Below are positions 10,349-20,775 of a stretch of DNA of 64,000 nt, piece by piece. The translations under genes were made by a program, and so were the position numbers. The notes under the pieces are model-generated. The model searched no databases, had not been told where the DNA came from, and worked only from the letters and a program-made list of their open reading frames with translations. This DNA is from Phymatolithon calcareum. Taxonomy: Eukaryota > Rhodophyta > Florideophyceae > Hapalidiales. Numbering within the stretch: the first letter of the stretch is position 1; every line of letters begins with the position of its first letter. The stretch covers positions 186,001-250,000 of the forward strand of contig OZ345376.1 of assembly GCA_977006965.1 (NCBI GenBank), given 5' to 3'.

Positions 10349-12052
10349 ATGTCCGATGACGCCTACGAGTACGAAATCGATGACGACGATTTTGAGGACA
10401 TGAGTCCGGACGAGCCCGCCGAGGATGGTTACTACTACTACTACTATGACACAGATGACGACGACACTGACGCTTCCTCAGACGATGACGGCGCCACTGT
10501 TGACAGTATCGACACTGATGCATTCTATCCTGAGCGAAACCCGAACACTCACGACAACTCTCCGTACCAGACAGACGTCAGCGACGACGAGGTCACCCAA
10601 AACGACCCCGAAGTCCCCGACAAGCGCCAACCAAACATCCGTCGAGGCCACTTCACCAGAGATCGATCGCATCCCACCGCTGCATGGACGGAATCGGAAC
10701 TCAAGAAGGGCTTCCTAACCTCCCAATGCCAGTACGCCCCGCGTGTCCCTCTCGTCGAAGTGTCGGACATGGACGGCTTTACAGATATCGTGACGCAACA
10801 CTTGGACTGGCGAAAGCATCTCTTGTCCACTGGACAGTCGCCTCAATGGGATAGCGCGCAGTTTATGGAACTCCTTCACGAATGGGCAACATACTACGAC
10901 CATGTGCGCGGCAAGTGGATGCTCTTTGCGTCTCCACAAGTTGTCGATGCCCTGTGGTCTAATATCTGTCAATCGAACGAGAGCGGCATGTTGGGCGGCT
11001 ACTGCGAGGTGCGTCCTCAGAACAGAAGGACCAACACACATTTCATTGCGGTTTATTGCAACGACTTTAACAATGTTGATGACTGTCAACGCGTTCTGCA
11101 CGTCTTATATGAAATCTGCACATCTTATGGAGTTCGTGTGACGAATTTCAAACCTGATTTCCTCACCACGCTTGGAGTTTACAAGTCGCACAGCGATAAT
11201 GTAGATTGCAAATTCACACATTCCGATCTCAACATCTCCGACTCTTGGACGCAACCGCATCTCAAACGAATCTTGGCAAATCTTTATGGTTATTCCAACG
11301 ACACGAAGAAGAGAAACGGGCGTCGAAAGCGACCGAGACGCAATGAACATCCCGTCGAACAGTACCATACCAATCCATATGCATCGCCCTACAGACACTA
11401 TCCCTCACGTCCGAATGGACGATGGTCTGAGGAAGAAGAGCAATACACGTGGCTCGTTCACATCGGGCAGTGGGCACCCCCAGTGGATAGTCTCCATATT
11501 AGAGACAGCGACGGCTTCACCCAATCGGCGCAATATCTTCTAGAAGAGTACAGGAATCGTGTAGAGACGACACATGTATCCTCCGACGAAAAGCGGTCGC
11601 TGATGCGCAATCTGTACTCGCTGGCCGATCGACACGACTTTGTGTGCGGAAAATGGAAGGTGTTCGTGCAGCCAGAACAGGCCGATGAATTATGGGCTGC
11701 GATTTGCGAGGCGAATGATAATGGTGAACTTGGGGGAACTGCAAAGATGAGTGCGTTCAACTGGAGAAGTGGGAAATTTCTCATATGTGTCTATTGTAAT
11801 GATTTTCGGAATGTCGCAGATTGTGAACGCACTTTGTATGCGCTGCATGAGATTTGTAAGCGATTCGGTGTGCGTGTTATTGCAAACTTTAAGGCCGACT
11901 TTTTGTCACATCTTGGCGTTTACACTATGCAGGGGAATCGTGTGTATGCGCGGTATCCGCTTAATGAGTTGAAGCTGCTCAAGCATTGGCCGAATGAAGC
12001 GCTGAAAAAAGTGCTTGATAAGTTGAAGAGAGAGGTTCGGGCTGCAGCTTAG
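10349..12052 (+). CDS. Acidic protein with two DUF1917/BLES03-like domains (copy 2)
   Basis: 567 residues, no intron needed, ATG at 10349. It has the same architecture as the protein at 5172-6929: an acidic Tyr-rich N-terminus with DYYYYYYDTDDDD-like runs, a first core (VRGKWMLFASPQVVDALW to FKPDFLTTLGVY), a basic linker (KKRNGRRKRPRRNEH), and a second core (CGKWKVFVQPEQADELW to FKADFLSHLGVY). The two proteins align end to end, so they arose by duplication of an already double-domain gene; they are divergently oriented. Base composition is higher in GC in the first half than in the last third. Family membership rests on the conserved core pattern; biochemical function is unknown. Confidence 0.9.
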   Translation: MSDDAYEYEIDDDDFEDMSPDEPAEDGYYYYYYDTDDDDTDASSDDDGATVDSIDTDAFYPERNPNTHDNSPYQTDVSDDEVTQNDPEVPDKRQPNIRRGHFTRDRSHPTAAWTESELKKGFLTSQCQYAPRVPLVEVSDMDGFTDIVTQHLDWRKHLLSTGQSPQWDSAQFMELLHEWATYYDHVRGKWMLFASPQVVDALWSNICQSNESGMLGGYCEVRPQNRRTNTHFIAVYCNDFNNVDDCQRVLHVLYEICTSYGVRVTNFKPDFLTTLGVYKSHSDNVDCKFTHSDLNISDSWTQPHLKRILANLYGYSNDTKKRNGRRKRPRRNEHPVEQYHTNPYASPYRHYPSRPNGRWSEEEEQYTWLVHIGQWAPPVDSLHIRDSDGFTQSAQYLLEEYRNRVETTHVSSDEKRSLMRNLYSLADRHDFVCGKWKVFVQPEQADELWAAICEANDNGELGGTAKMSAFNWRSGKFLICVYCNDFRNVADCERTLYALHEICKRFGVRVIANFKADFLSHLGVYTMQGNRVYARYPLNELKLLKHWPNEALKKVLDKLKREVRAAA

Positions 12053-12058
12053 TTTATG

Positions 12059-12064
12059 AATAAA
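12059..12064 (+). terminator. Polyadenylation signal AATAAA
   Basis: AATAAA starts seven bases after the TAG stop of the DUF1917 gene, implying a very short 3' UTR. Confidence 0.5.
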
Positions 12065-12182
12065 CTGTTGAGTGAGTATATGTCGGACGAATTCTTGTCG
12101 TGTATGGCATGCACATTTAAGGGGATGCGAACACTTTTTGGGGACTTATCAGGCCTAAATGATAGAATAGAGTTGATGAAAC

Positions 12183-12539
12183 CAGGGGAGTGTTATGGGG
12201 GGGAGTAACGCAACATTTTGAGGTTTCAAAAATTGTACGAAAAAATTATAGCATCGATGTGCCGGCTAAATTTTGAGCTCGGTAAGTATCAAAACAAATC
12301 TTCTTTGCAGATTATTTTTATTGTTTATAACCACAAAATAGAATACTGCAACGAGAGCGACCGCTACATTGGCAGGTGCCAATGTTCAGGCGACTTGGGC
12401 CTGATTTTCCTCTTTCATTCTAATTTTTATGAAACAATTTCAGCCCTGCGAAGATGAATCAAACATACACTTCAGACACAACTCCAAAAAAGCGGTATGA
12501 TAACCACTTCGCGTTACTCCCCCCCATAACACTCCCCTG
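12183..12539. mobile_element. hAT-like MITE, 357 bp
   Basis: Terminal inverted repeats start CAGGGGAGTGTTATGG and end CCATAACACTCCCCTG; with the G-run and GAGTAACGC they extend about 29 bp. The element is flanked by ATGAAAC (12176-12182 and 12540-12546), or by 8-bp GATGAAAC if the terminal G is shared, matching the 8-bp target duplication and CAGGG ends of hAT elements. No coding capacity. The insertion lies 130 bp downstream of the DUF1917 gene. Confidence 0.88.
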
Positions 12540-12546
12540 ATGAAAC

Positions 12547-13984
12547 GTACTGTGCGCCGTCTGTGTACAGTATGATATGGCCCAGTTGTAACGATACTAA
12601 ATTAGGACTACTGTACAGTACTGTACTAGGGGAACGTCATCAGTAATGGATGAATGCACAATACTGTAAATCAAGTTCATATACGTTGATTGTAAGTCTT
12701 TCATCAGCGTGTCAAACTGCGTGAGCCTTTGTCTCGTATTCTTACGCCAGAAGGATCGAACACCGAGCATCAACTAGTGAGCAAGATAACCGTCGGTGTA
12801 GGACCGCCACAAAAACGCGTAGGTCCACACTGGGGCAATATAATGCACCGACCAGCGGTGCATAAGGAAGCTGCGAACTGAAACTGAAGCAGAGCAAGAA
12901 CGGAGCGCTACGTCTTTCTGTTCACCAAGTTAGAGGCGTATGACAAGACGACCAATCTGATGATGATGATTACTTTATTCCCCTACGAGGCTAGCACGTA
13001 TAGAAGGCTTAATTTGATTCCACTTGCTGAGGTCGGAGGCGCTTGTTATGGCCGATTCGATGTCTTGGTTTGGTATATCGCCAAGGAGAGAGGCGTATGT
13101 TCCGGGTTCGCATTGCAGTTTTTAGTATCCTGCGAACCACCCTATTCTCATCCATGCGTAGAAATTATAAAGACAAATCTAGAATAGACAGTACAAATGG
13201 TACCTTAATCACCTCATGCATACGAAAAGAAAAGGAGAGAGACTTTACTCCAACAAAAACATCATCTTCCTTCACGACAAGGAAGAACAATAACGACGCC
13301 TCTCTTCCTCGCGGTTGTCGTCTACGGTCATGTCGGATTTCGAAACATAACGAAGATAGGAACATGAGTGAGACGGGAGGACTGAAATTATGTCTACTCT
13401 CTGTGAGACCGGGAACAAGTATCGTTCCCATGCCTATTGGATAATAAGAAGTTTCTTCTGACACTCGAAGCAGCGAGATTAATCATCGGGGTCGTCTTTA
13501 CGAGTCGAATCTGTCGCACTGAAACTATAGCTCCGCAAGGCTAACCAGCAATTGACGATAACTTGTCCGTCTACTAGTTTTGCTTCGCGTTATAACTACA
13601 CTTGGAATATTTACATTTATAATGAGTCTTCGCTTTGGAGTTATACGGTGCGTCGTTTATGTCTTCCTCAAGTCTTGTTTCGCAATCGAATCGGCAATGT
13701 CAGGCTCATCCGTGTAAATTTCATCCCCTGCAAGAAAATTGCGACCAATGGGCTTGCTTTGGCGATAAGTTAATACAATCTCATCCCCCCTCGACTTGAC
13801 TCGACTTAAGTGCCCTGGGGTCCCGTGATAAACTCGCTTCGTTTCGATCTTCGGAGTGGAATCCCATGACAGGTTAGCAAACAAACGCCTCACCTCCCGA
13901 GCTCATTAGCAGGATCGTTTCACGGAAGGTCACAATGACTTACACCTCATATGCTTTCTAAACAATCTCAAGAGTTCGGAATGC
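12547..13984. other. Intergenic, no supported gene
   Basis: Contains a cluster of TACTGTA/TACAGTA at 12562-12665, including three overlapping copies at 12611-12631. The open frames here are short, low in coding character and not related to anything I recognise. Confidence 0.5.
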
Positions 13985-14860
13985 GATGGGATGCATACAC
14001 AAACTCGGCCAAATTGGCTTGAACGTCAGAGGACTCCAACCAGCCACGCGCATCAGGATTTTCAAGTCGTTGATTCTCCCCAAATGGGAGCATGCCATTC
14101 ACCTGACCCATCACGAAACGACTACTATCGGCAATTGAAGCAGCAGAAGGTGTTTTCTGCAGATAAGTTTTCGCAAAATATGCCGAGTATCGAAGGGAGA
14201 GGATGCGAGTGCTCTGCCGTCTCGCCAGCCCACAGATGAGGAGAATGCACCAAGCTGAAAGGTTCGCCTTAAGCTTGGTAAGACGGAGGAAGTCCCTGGA
14301 GCTTTCAGAAGAATACCAGGGAAGAGAAGATGATCTGGAAGACGTATCAAAGGACATTGGGTGTCTCGGGGAAGAGGAACACCTTAAAGAAGCTCTGAAA
14401 AAAGCGGAAGAAGGTATGGTGTCAAAAAAGCGACGCCTACAAGAAACAGTCAAAGTCTGGTCGTTGGAAGAAGACGGCCAGACAGTTAAAATCCCGATTG
14501 GCGTACCGAACGACCTACCAGGAGTATTATATATAAGGGACAGAACTTCGCGGTTGAGATGCCTGAGAGTCATTTTCAACAGAGTTCCTTTGTGGAGAAA
14601 ATCCATTCTGGCGATGTACTTTGGGACTGGTGCTGTGGTGGAGCTTATCGTGTTGCAACGTATACTACGGTCTATGAAGATGGACCAAGAAACGGAATAT
14701 GAATGCAAAAGACTTACTCGTGCCCTCACAGGGAGAGAAATTCGGATTAAGGAGATATTAGAAGGATAGAAGAGAGATGAGTATGGAAAACAGCAAGAAG
14801 CTGCCCTGTTACTCAAATTGAGGCTTTGGGAGCTTTTAAAATAAATCAACATATATCCCC
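13985..14860 (+). mobile_element. LINE fragment, type A, C-terminal ORF2 and 3' end
   Basis: A 5'-truncated non-LTR retrotransposon copy. Translation from about 13989 gives the post-RT region (CIHKLGQIGLNVRG, IRIFKSLILPKWE), a frame break around 14130-14200, then a frame at 14203-14769 (MRVLCRLASPQMRRMHQAER, ending REIRIKEILEG). The same protein region recurs at 39125-40017 and at the right edge of the window. The 3' end is GCTTTGGGAGCTTTTAAAATA then ATCAACATATATCCCC, shared with 20612, 40340, 52985 and 55719. Inactive. Confidence 0.85.
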
Positions 14861-15409
14861 TGTGCTTTCTAGATCACATTCTTCATCATTAGTTTCTCAA
14901 GGAAATCCCAGAGCCTTCGAATTACTTCCCCATCAATCCCAGGTTGTCCATCGAACTCATCAAGGGAGGTTGCAACATCCAGCAAAAAAAGCATTAGACG
15001 CGCTTTGCATTCGATAAGGAGGCATTTGCAGTCGTGCATGCGTTTCATACAGTGTCAAATCTATAGATTTCGCCCGGCTGCACCATCAGATGGCTCACTC
15101 ACTCCAGCAGCTGCATAGACGCGCTCAACGGGCGGCCGCGGATATTTGGTGAAATAGTTCCTGTAATCACTGGGAGTGATAAGATAAAGAATGAGTTTAT
15201 CTTGAAAAGGGGTGATCTCTCGCCGATGAGAAGATGAGATGCCCAGTCTAAGGTGCGATCAGGATCGCCGCTTCAAATGGGCAGGGGCGTTATGATATCG
15301 CAGAGAGTGTAAGTGTCGCTAATTACACTCGTGCAGCATTGCGTGTCTACAGTGCCCCATACACTCGAAGAGTGTATTAATCATTGATTCGCAATGTTTG
15401 CTTGGCCTT

Positions 15410-15500
15410 CTTCGCCAGCTTTTACTGACCTTGATTTTGACCCCGTCCTTCTTCGCCGCTTTTACGGACCTTGATTTGGACCCCGTCCTTCTTCGTCGCT
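15410..15500 (-). repeat. About 39-bp tandem repeat in the gag-only element
   Basis: The unit GACCCCGTCCTTCTTCGCCG plus about 19 further bases recurs two to three times. On the minus strand it encodes a Lys/Arg/Ser-rich run (KVSKSWRR, RSVKAAKKDG). Confidence 0.7.
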
Positions 15501-15502
15501 TT

Positions 15503-15866
15503 TGTCCCGCGAACATCATTTGTGTTGATTGCCACACAAATCTACGCTGACCTTCTCCTCCTTATTGCCGGAGATATAGATAGGTCCCGTCTCTGAATTG
15601 GTTGCTCCTTCCAATCCATATTTGCGTTCCTTCTGGAACGTCTTTCTTTCAATTCGGGCTCCGGTTGCCTGCCTTGAATTTTTTTGTTCCGCGAATATCA
15701 TTTGTGTTAATAGCCACACAAATCTACGCTGACCTTCTCCTCCTTATTGCCGGAGATATAGATAGGTCCCTTGTCTGAATTGGTTGCCTCTACCAATCCA
15801 TATTTGCGTTCCTTCTGGAACGTCTTTGTTTCAATTCGGGCTCCGGTTGCCGTCCTTGATTTTTTT
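15503..15866 (-). repeat. 182-bp tandem duplication in the gag-only element
   Basis: Two copies in tandem, period about 182 bp by the GCCACACAAATCTACGCTGA positions at 15531 and 15713. On the minus strand both encode KTFQKERKYGL and GPIYISGNKEEKVSVDLCG with a few differences. The encoded segment is about 60 residues and unrecognised. Confidence 0.85.
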
Positions 15867-15884
15867 CGCAACAATCGAAGTCGC

Positions 15885-16232
15885 TTAGGAAGTAAACTCC
15901 AGAATCCTTGCCGCCGCATGTTCGGTGCGCATTGGCATTCGAAGACTGTGTAGAGCCTTCTCTCTTGTCGATGACTCTGTGTAAGATACCGCCGTCATCG
16001 CCGGGGCTTCCTTCTTCTTCTCGTTGACCTCATCATCGTACCGTTTCCTCGCCTTCAAAAACCTTGTCACAACTCTTGGGTCGAGACTTCGTAAAATCGG
16101 GTGGCTCACGGGTTGGAATAGCGCGGCGGTTGGTTGCCGATCGGTAGATTTCGCCGACGAAAGACTTCCGCTTCCCATGGTTCGATGGTCATCCATTTCC
16201 AATTCAAACTTGAGTGATCTTCGTCTTAACAC
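15885..16232 (-). CDS. gag-like protein of the small LTR element
   Basis: 115 residues, just inside the right (5') LTR. It carries VSHPILRSLDPRVVTRFLKA and KRYDDEVNEKKKE, matching the gag N-terminus of the larger gypsy-like element at 2338-2595. The frame stops early, at 15885, before any nucleic-acid-binding region. It may be a truncated gag that only helps packaging, or simply debris. The start is uncertain: the first Met reads MLRRRSLKF, an internal one MDDHRTMGS. Confidence 0.65.
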   Translation of the reverse strand: MLRRRSLKFELEMDDHRTMGSGSLSSAKSTDRQPTAALFQPVSHPILRSLDPRVVTRFLKARKRYDDEVNEKKKEAPAMTAVSYTESSTREKALHSLRMPMRTEHAAARILEFTS

Positions 16233-16452
16233 TCAAACGTTCTCCTGCAGGAAAGAAATTTCTGTAATCACTGGGAGTGATAAGATAAAGAATGAGTTTA
16301 TCTTGAAAAGGGGTGATCTCTCGCCGATGAGAAGATGAGATGCCCAGTCTAAGGTGCGATCAGGATCGCCGCTTCAAATGGGCAGGGGCGTTATGATATC
16401 GCAGAGAGTGTAAGTGTCGCTAATTACACTCGTGCAGCATTGCGTGTCTACA

Positions 16453-16890
16453 TTCCGAATCTATGGAATCTTATGGCACAAGTGTCGTCACACGAAGTTC
16501 ACAAGGAGTGCGTGTTCTGATACTGAGTCACTGCAGCGTCTTGAAAAATGAGGCCGCTTATCAGCTCACGCTATGGAAACGGTCATGCCAGGGCCGCAAT
16601 GTGTAGACATGCAATGATGCAGTGGCGCCAGAAGCTGCAGGAATAGGCGTCCTAAATTACGGCATAGGTTCGCGAGCAGAAAGCACGCAATATGCTTCCA
16701 GCGAAGGCCTGTATTGATTCGCAGAAGGCAAGTCAAAAAGCGTGCGAGCCCGAGCACCAACAATACCCTATAGGACTGAGATAGAATTGATTTGATCCCA
16801 GAGTTTTCCCGTCCGCCATTCTGGTGGACGTTTCGTGAGCTGCACAAAGGTAGGTAGCATCACAGGAAGCCTAGCCCATAGCTTCGCAAG
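16453..16890. other. Spacer, nothing recognised
   Basis: About 440 bp between the small LTR element and the hAT terminal repeat, with no supported gene or repeat. Confidence 0.5.
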
Positions 16891-17025
16891 CAGGGGTAGT
16901 GCCAATTCCATTGCTAGACATTGCTGTTTGTCGCGCAATTAAAAAATTCAATTGGTCACTACGGTTAGTCAGCAATTCGGATTGCAATTTGAATACTTCC
17001 CGCAATAGTCAAGTTAATTGTTTAT

Positions 17026-18892
17026 TCATGCCTCTTCTCCTAGGTGTACGAAACTTTCGTCTTCTGCGATAGCCTGTTCAACACGCTGGTTGAAAACGCT
17101 TGACATAGCTTCCTTTACAGTTTGATCATCCCAGTAAGAGCGGTTGACTCTGAGGAAAAGCATCGCCTCGAACACAATAGGAGACGTACGTTTCCTGTGA
17201 TCAAGCAAAATATACTTAGCCATGGACCAAAGACGCTCCACCTCGGCAACCGAACCTAATATGAAATCGGTGTTCATGTAACTCCGTGCACCGGGTAATC
17301 TGACATTCATCTTCCTTTTCTTGAGGCGTTGAGCCATATTTATCGGTTCCTCCGGTTCAAGCATATCATTTTCAGGCTCGTTTTCTGTCTGTCGCAGTAG
17401 CAGCCCTTTGCATGCTTGTTTTTCGTTGTCAGACATGGTGCTGGCCTCCCCACGTTGAATTTTCACCACACCTGATTCAAATGTCGAATGTTGAGTAATT
17501 CGAGAATCAGGCGCAATGTAGTAGCTATCCAGCTGGCACTGGTAAAGTGGAGATTCTGGATTATATTTGAGCATTCGTACCCCGTCGAGTAACTCATCGA
17601 GAGCTAGCCGAGCATCTGATAAAGTAATTCCTTTTCTCTGCAGCTCCAAAGCGACAACGTTGATTTCACCAAGCTGTTTGGCAAACTTGGTAAACTGATT
17701 CTTGAAAGCAAATCGACGGTCGATTACGAGTTCGGCATCTTCTGATCAGCTGTTGCGATCAAAGAGCTTCGGATTTTGGTGAACCTTTCCAGCATATGAA
17801 ATGTAGTCGACCATCTCGTTGAGTTGTTCATCACGGGTCTGAGATCGCACAAATTACGGAGTACAGCTCGGTTCTTGAGCTTCATACGGCAGGATTTCAT
17901 CACTTTATGCACCGAGTCGATGGTGGACGATAGCTCCTCGTTTTTGTCAATCATACGACGTACCTCTAGGTGCATCTTGTGACTCGCACAACCAACATTA
18001 GGAATCTCCATCAGTCGTGCGATCAGCTTGTTGACACTGCAGTTGTCTGCAATCTGACAGACTGTCCATTCATGAACATCAATCTTGTACACATCGTGCA
18101 TGATGTCTTCGAAGAAACGAACATATGCTTCAGCTGAAAACGAAGTAACTTCAGGTGAAGCACGGGAGATGAGTTCATCGTCTTCATCACGTACTTGGCC
18201 CATAGGGCTTACAGCGATCAAAGGGGCGACTGGTTCTTCTTCTTGGACAACTGCTCCATTGACAATCAGTTTCACTTTTCGGCAGTAGGAAGCAAACAGC
18301 CCCACATAATGAATCCCATTATGAGTCCATGCATCATGCATAAGCGCACCCCTAGTTTCTTTCAGTTCTCCAGAGATACGCCGTTCAACGAGTTCCACTA
18401 GCGCGAACAGTACCTTCTTAAACGTATTCGTGCAAAAGACTTGGTCGTGCTTCGAGAATGCACGAACTTCTCCGTCGGTGACGAAACTGATTGGCAATGA
18501 CTTGAATTGATGAATCGCAGATAGCTATCCATCACCTTCTCACGTTCGGTGAGCTTCATGACAATAGGTGTCTTGAAACTGAATGAAGTTCCGGAGCGCA
18601 GATTACGATCTCTCTTAGCATGGTACACTTCCAGAAGATGATCCTCACGGCCACCACCGATGCAACGCTTCAGGTGATTGTACGGATTCGAAAAACCAGT
18701 ACCCTTCTCGAAACAAAATTCGCTTCCTTCAGTGCATTGATCGCCCTTGGGACAGAGGTAGACGCAAAACACCACATTTCGTCTCGTTCGGCCTGATTGA
18801 CGTGAATGGATATCTCGAGGCTGTTCGCGAAGGAGTTGCATTAGCTGCTGTACAACTTGTTTCGGCTTCGGTTTCGGAATAGGTAGTACCAT
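17026..18892 (-). pseudogene. hAT transposase with two frameshifts
   Basis: Three collinear frames make one transposase. The first (18892 to about 18500) has a BED-like zinc-binding region (C--YLC, then NPYNHLKRC). The second (about 18497-17740) has the RNase H-like core with LMHDAWTHNGIHYVGL (first catalytic Asp) and QIADNCSVNKL (second Asp). The third (about 17740-17026) has the C-terminal hAT dimerisation region (FILGSVAEVERLWSMAKYI, IVFEAMLFLRVNRSYWD). Frameshifts at about 18500 and 17738 join them. The total, about 620 residues, is a normal hAT length, so only small indels inactivated it. The ATG at 18892 gives MVLPIPKPKPKQ. Confidence 0.88.
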
Positions 18893-19047
18893 AATTGGAA
18901 GAGCGAAATTTGTTTAGGTGTTGTCGAATGGGTCTGGTAGTGTGCTTTGGATAAATGTACGACTTCTCTTTTTATATTGACTCTTCTACCTGTCTTTTCA
19001 GAAACGGCACTCTAGAAACCCATACCGTTATACTTGAACGGATGAAT

Positions 19048-19131
19048 GAATTCAACCATCCATGTGATCGTTCTGTTGTAGTGGTCTACGCAGACCAATA
19101 CAACAGAACGATCACATGGATCGTTGAATTC
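19048..19131. repeat. 84-bp near-perfect palindrome
   Basis: GAATTCAACCATCCATGTGA and the sequence after it up to about 19089 are mirrored by the complement ending GAATTC at 19131, with a loop of a few bases around GTCTACGCAGAC. Only a few mismatches. It would fold into a hairpin of about 40 bp. It sits between the hAT transposase start and the right TIR. Confidence 0.9.
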
Positions 19132-19181
19132 AGGAACGTTGTAACTGTATACAGTACGTAGAATTTTACGTACCTAATAGT

Positions 19182-19247
19182 GGAGCACGGCAACATTTTG
19201 GCCCGATAGTTATTTAGTTGATTTGGGCCAAAATGGTGCAGTGCTCC
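19182..19247. repeat. 66-bp imperfect palindrome
   Basis: Arms GGAGCACGGCAACATTTTGG and CCAAAATGGTGCAGTGCTCC around a 24-27-base AT-rich loop. It lies 50 bp from the previous palindrome but the sequence is unrelated. Confidence 0.85.
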
Positions 19248-19500
19248 CCCGGTGAACGCTTATACTGGCCCGAGTTATATAATAAAATTAGATGCTACCG
19301 ACAACCAATTACCACGTACTACGCATGATACCTTTGAAGTGATCGTTATTTCGGACAACTCTGCTCTTGCTGAACTATACCCTTTCGTACAACCTACCTA
19401 CCAGCAATTCGAATTGCAATTCTTCATCAGAACCCAATTTGGGTCGAATTGCTACGAATTGCAATTAATTGCAATAGCAATGGATTGCGCACGACCCCTG

Positions 19501-20289
19501 ATGACAGCTCGGATATGTGGAGTTGAATGGAGAGGTTTACTTGGTCGTTGATCGATGACGTCACCTTCTGAGGTTGGTCGAAGAGTATAAGTACTAAACA
19601 GAGACAACAGACTAGATTGAAGATGACCTACCAGGAGTAGGTAAGCGGACACCCACATGGGGAAGTCAGAGCCAACACGGCTCAGGAAAAGCCAGGGAAA
19701 ATGTATAGACTACTGGCCTGTAAATCTTGCGTCGACGATGACCGAAAAAGGACAGTAACACTATCGAGCCGGGAACTCGAAGCCGGCACGCGTACAGTCC
19801 GCCCATGATGAGCATCTCCACTATAGGCACTTCAGCGAAGCACCGGTACTAAAGAGGCGATCAGGGCGTTGTAGTTATTCGTTCTGGGAGCGCTCATGAT
19901 CAGGAAATGTCCATCATCTACGGACCCGTGGTGGAGGAGTTCGGCAAACGGAATCCCGCAATCTACACGCGCGGCGAGGAATTTTGGAATCGAGTCTTGT
20001 GTAGCATCAAGCTGCACGATCCACTATCAAAGCGCCCTGTACAAACAAACTAATGACCTTACCTACAAGGATGTACACATTTAACAGCGACGAGCCGCGG
20101 TGATACTCCACAAGCTCATGGTCAATTGCTGTCCGATTGTGGCATGCTTTCACCCAGGACACAGAGAGGATGAATGATTATACTACAACCCAGTGCTCGT
20201 ATGCACCTGATCCTACGCTGTTCTGGTCAGGCTTCCTCTGGAAGGCATTTATAGAGAGAGGCCAAAACTGTACAAAATCTGTGCACGGA
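19501..20289. other. Spacer, no supported gene
   Basis: No open frame with credible coding character and no repeat shared with the rest of the window. Confidence 0.5.
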
Positions 20290-20397
20290 GAGACCCATAG
20301 AGATACTCCAATTTTTGAACAACGAGAACATCCTCCACGGCAATTTCCAAAAAAAATTAACCCCTACTGCAATAAAGAAAGAAAAAAAATCATCAGC
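20290..20397 (+). mobile_element. LINE 3' end, type C
   Basis: GAGACCCATAGAGATACTCC, then AACAACGAGAAC and CTGCAATAAAGAAAGAAA. The same order (GAGACCC, ACAATGAG, GCATTAAAGAAAGAAAG) recurs at 21445-21557 and, complemented, at the end of the RNase H-bearing copy at 35471. A short 5'-truncated insertion. Confidence 0.6.
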
Positions 20398-20611
20398 GAC
20401 ATTGGACGAACTAACGTCACTGGGGCTAGCGATACTTTCACGACAGCTTCTTCTGCTGATAATATCGAAACACCAACACAGCGCTACTGACTGATATAGG
20501 CTTAATCATCACAGACGACCCTTCTTGTTCATATTTCTCCCATCGCCGCGTATTCATGCTCTTCCACAACATGATTTTGAGAAGAGCACACGGCAGCCTG
20601 ATGAATTCACA

Positions 20612-20775
20612 TGGGGATATGTGATGTTTTATCTTAAAAGCTCCCAAAACCTCAATTTGAGAAACAGGGCAGCTTCTCACTGTCTTCCGTGTCGGTCACA
20701 CTCACCTCCCCTAAAATCTCCTTAATTCGTGAGATCCCGAGTGCGTCTTTTGCGTTCGCATTCAGACTCCCTGGT
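20612..20775 (-). mobile_element. LINE 3' end, type A
   Basis: The complement matches the end of the copy at 14700-14850: GCTGCCCTGTTTCTCAAATT, then TTTTGGGAGCTTTTAAGATA and a terminus CATATCCCC. Only the last codons (E-C-rich region) and 3' UTR remain. Confidence 0.75.

Larger units (their letters stand above)
15162..16452 (-). mobile_element. Small gag-only LTR element with target duplication
   Basis: Two 190-bp direct repeats, 15162-15351 and 16263-16452, virtually identical, start TGTAATCACTGGG and end GTCTACA on the plus strand (TG...CA ends). TTCC precedes the first (15158-15161) and follows the second (16453-16456), a 4-bp target duplication. The gag frame is on the minus strand, so the 5' LTR is the right-hand one. 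Only gag-related and repetitive sequence lies between, 911 bp; no protease, RT or integrase is present. A non-autonomous element of about 1.3 kb, recent by LTR identity. Confidence 0.9.
16891..19500 (-). mobile_element. hAT-family DNA transposon
   Basis: The left end reads CAGGGGTAGTGCCAATTCCA and the right end, complemented, CAGGGGTCGTGCGCAATCCA, followed on both sides by CAATT-rich subterminal repeats, as in hAT elements. Between them is a decayed transposase on the minus strand. I see no 8-bp target duplication (left flank TTCGCAAG, right flank ATGACAGC), so an end may be rearranged. Two strong palindromes lie within its 5' part, at 19048-19131 and 19182-19247. Confidence 0.8.

Noticed and set aside
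13968-14852. 294-codon open frame on the minus strand
   Set aside because: It is the antisense shadow of the LINE copy on the plus strand, whose protein is confirmed by the related copies at 39 kb and 63.5 kb.
16891-19500. 8-bp target duplication for the hAT element
   Set aside because: The flanks TTCGCAAG and ATGACAGC do not match; I kept the TIR call but not the duplication.
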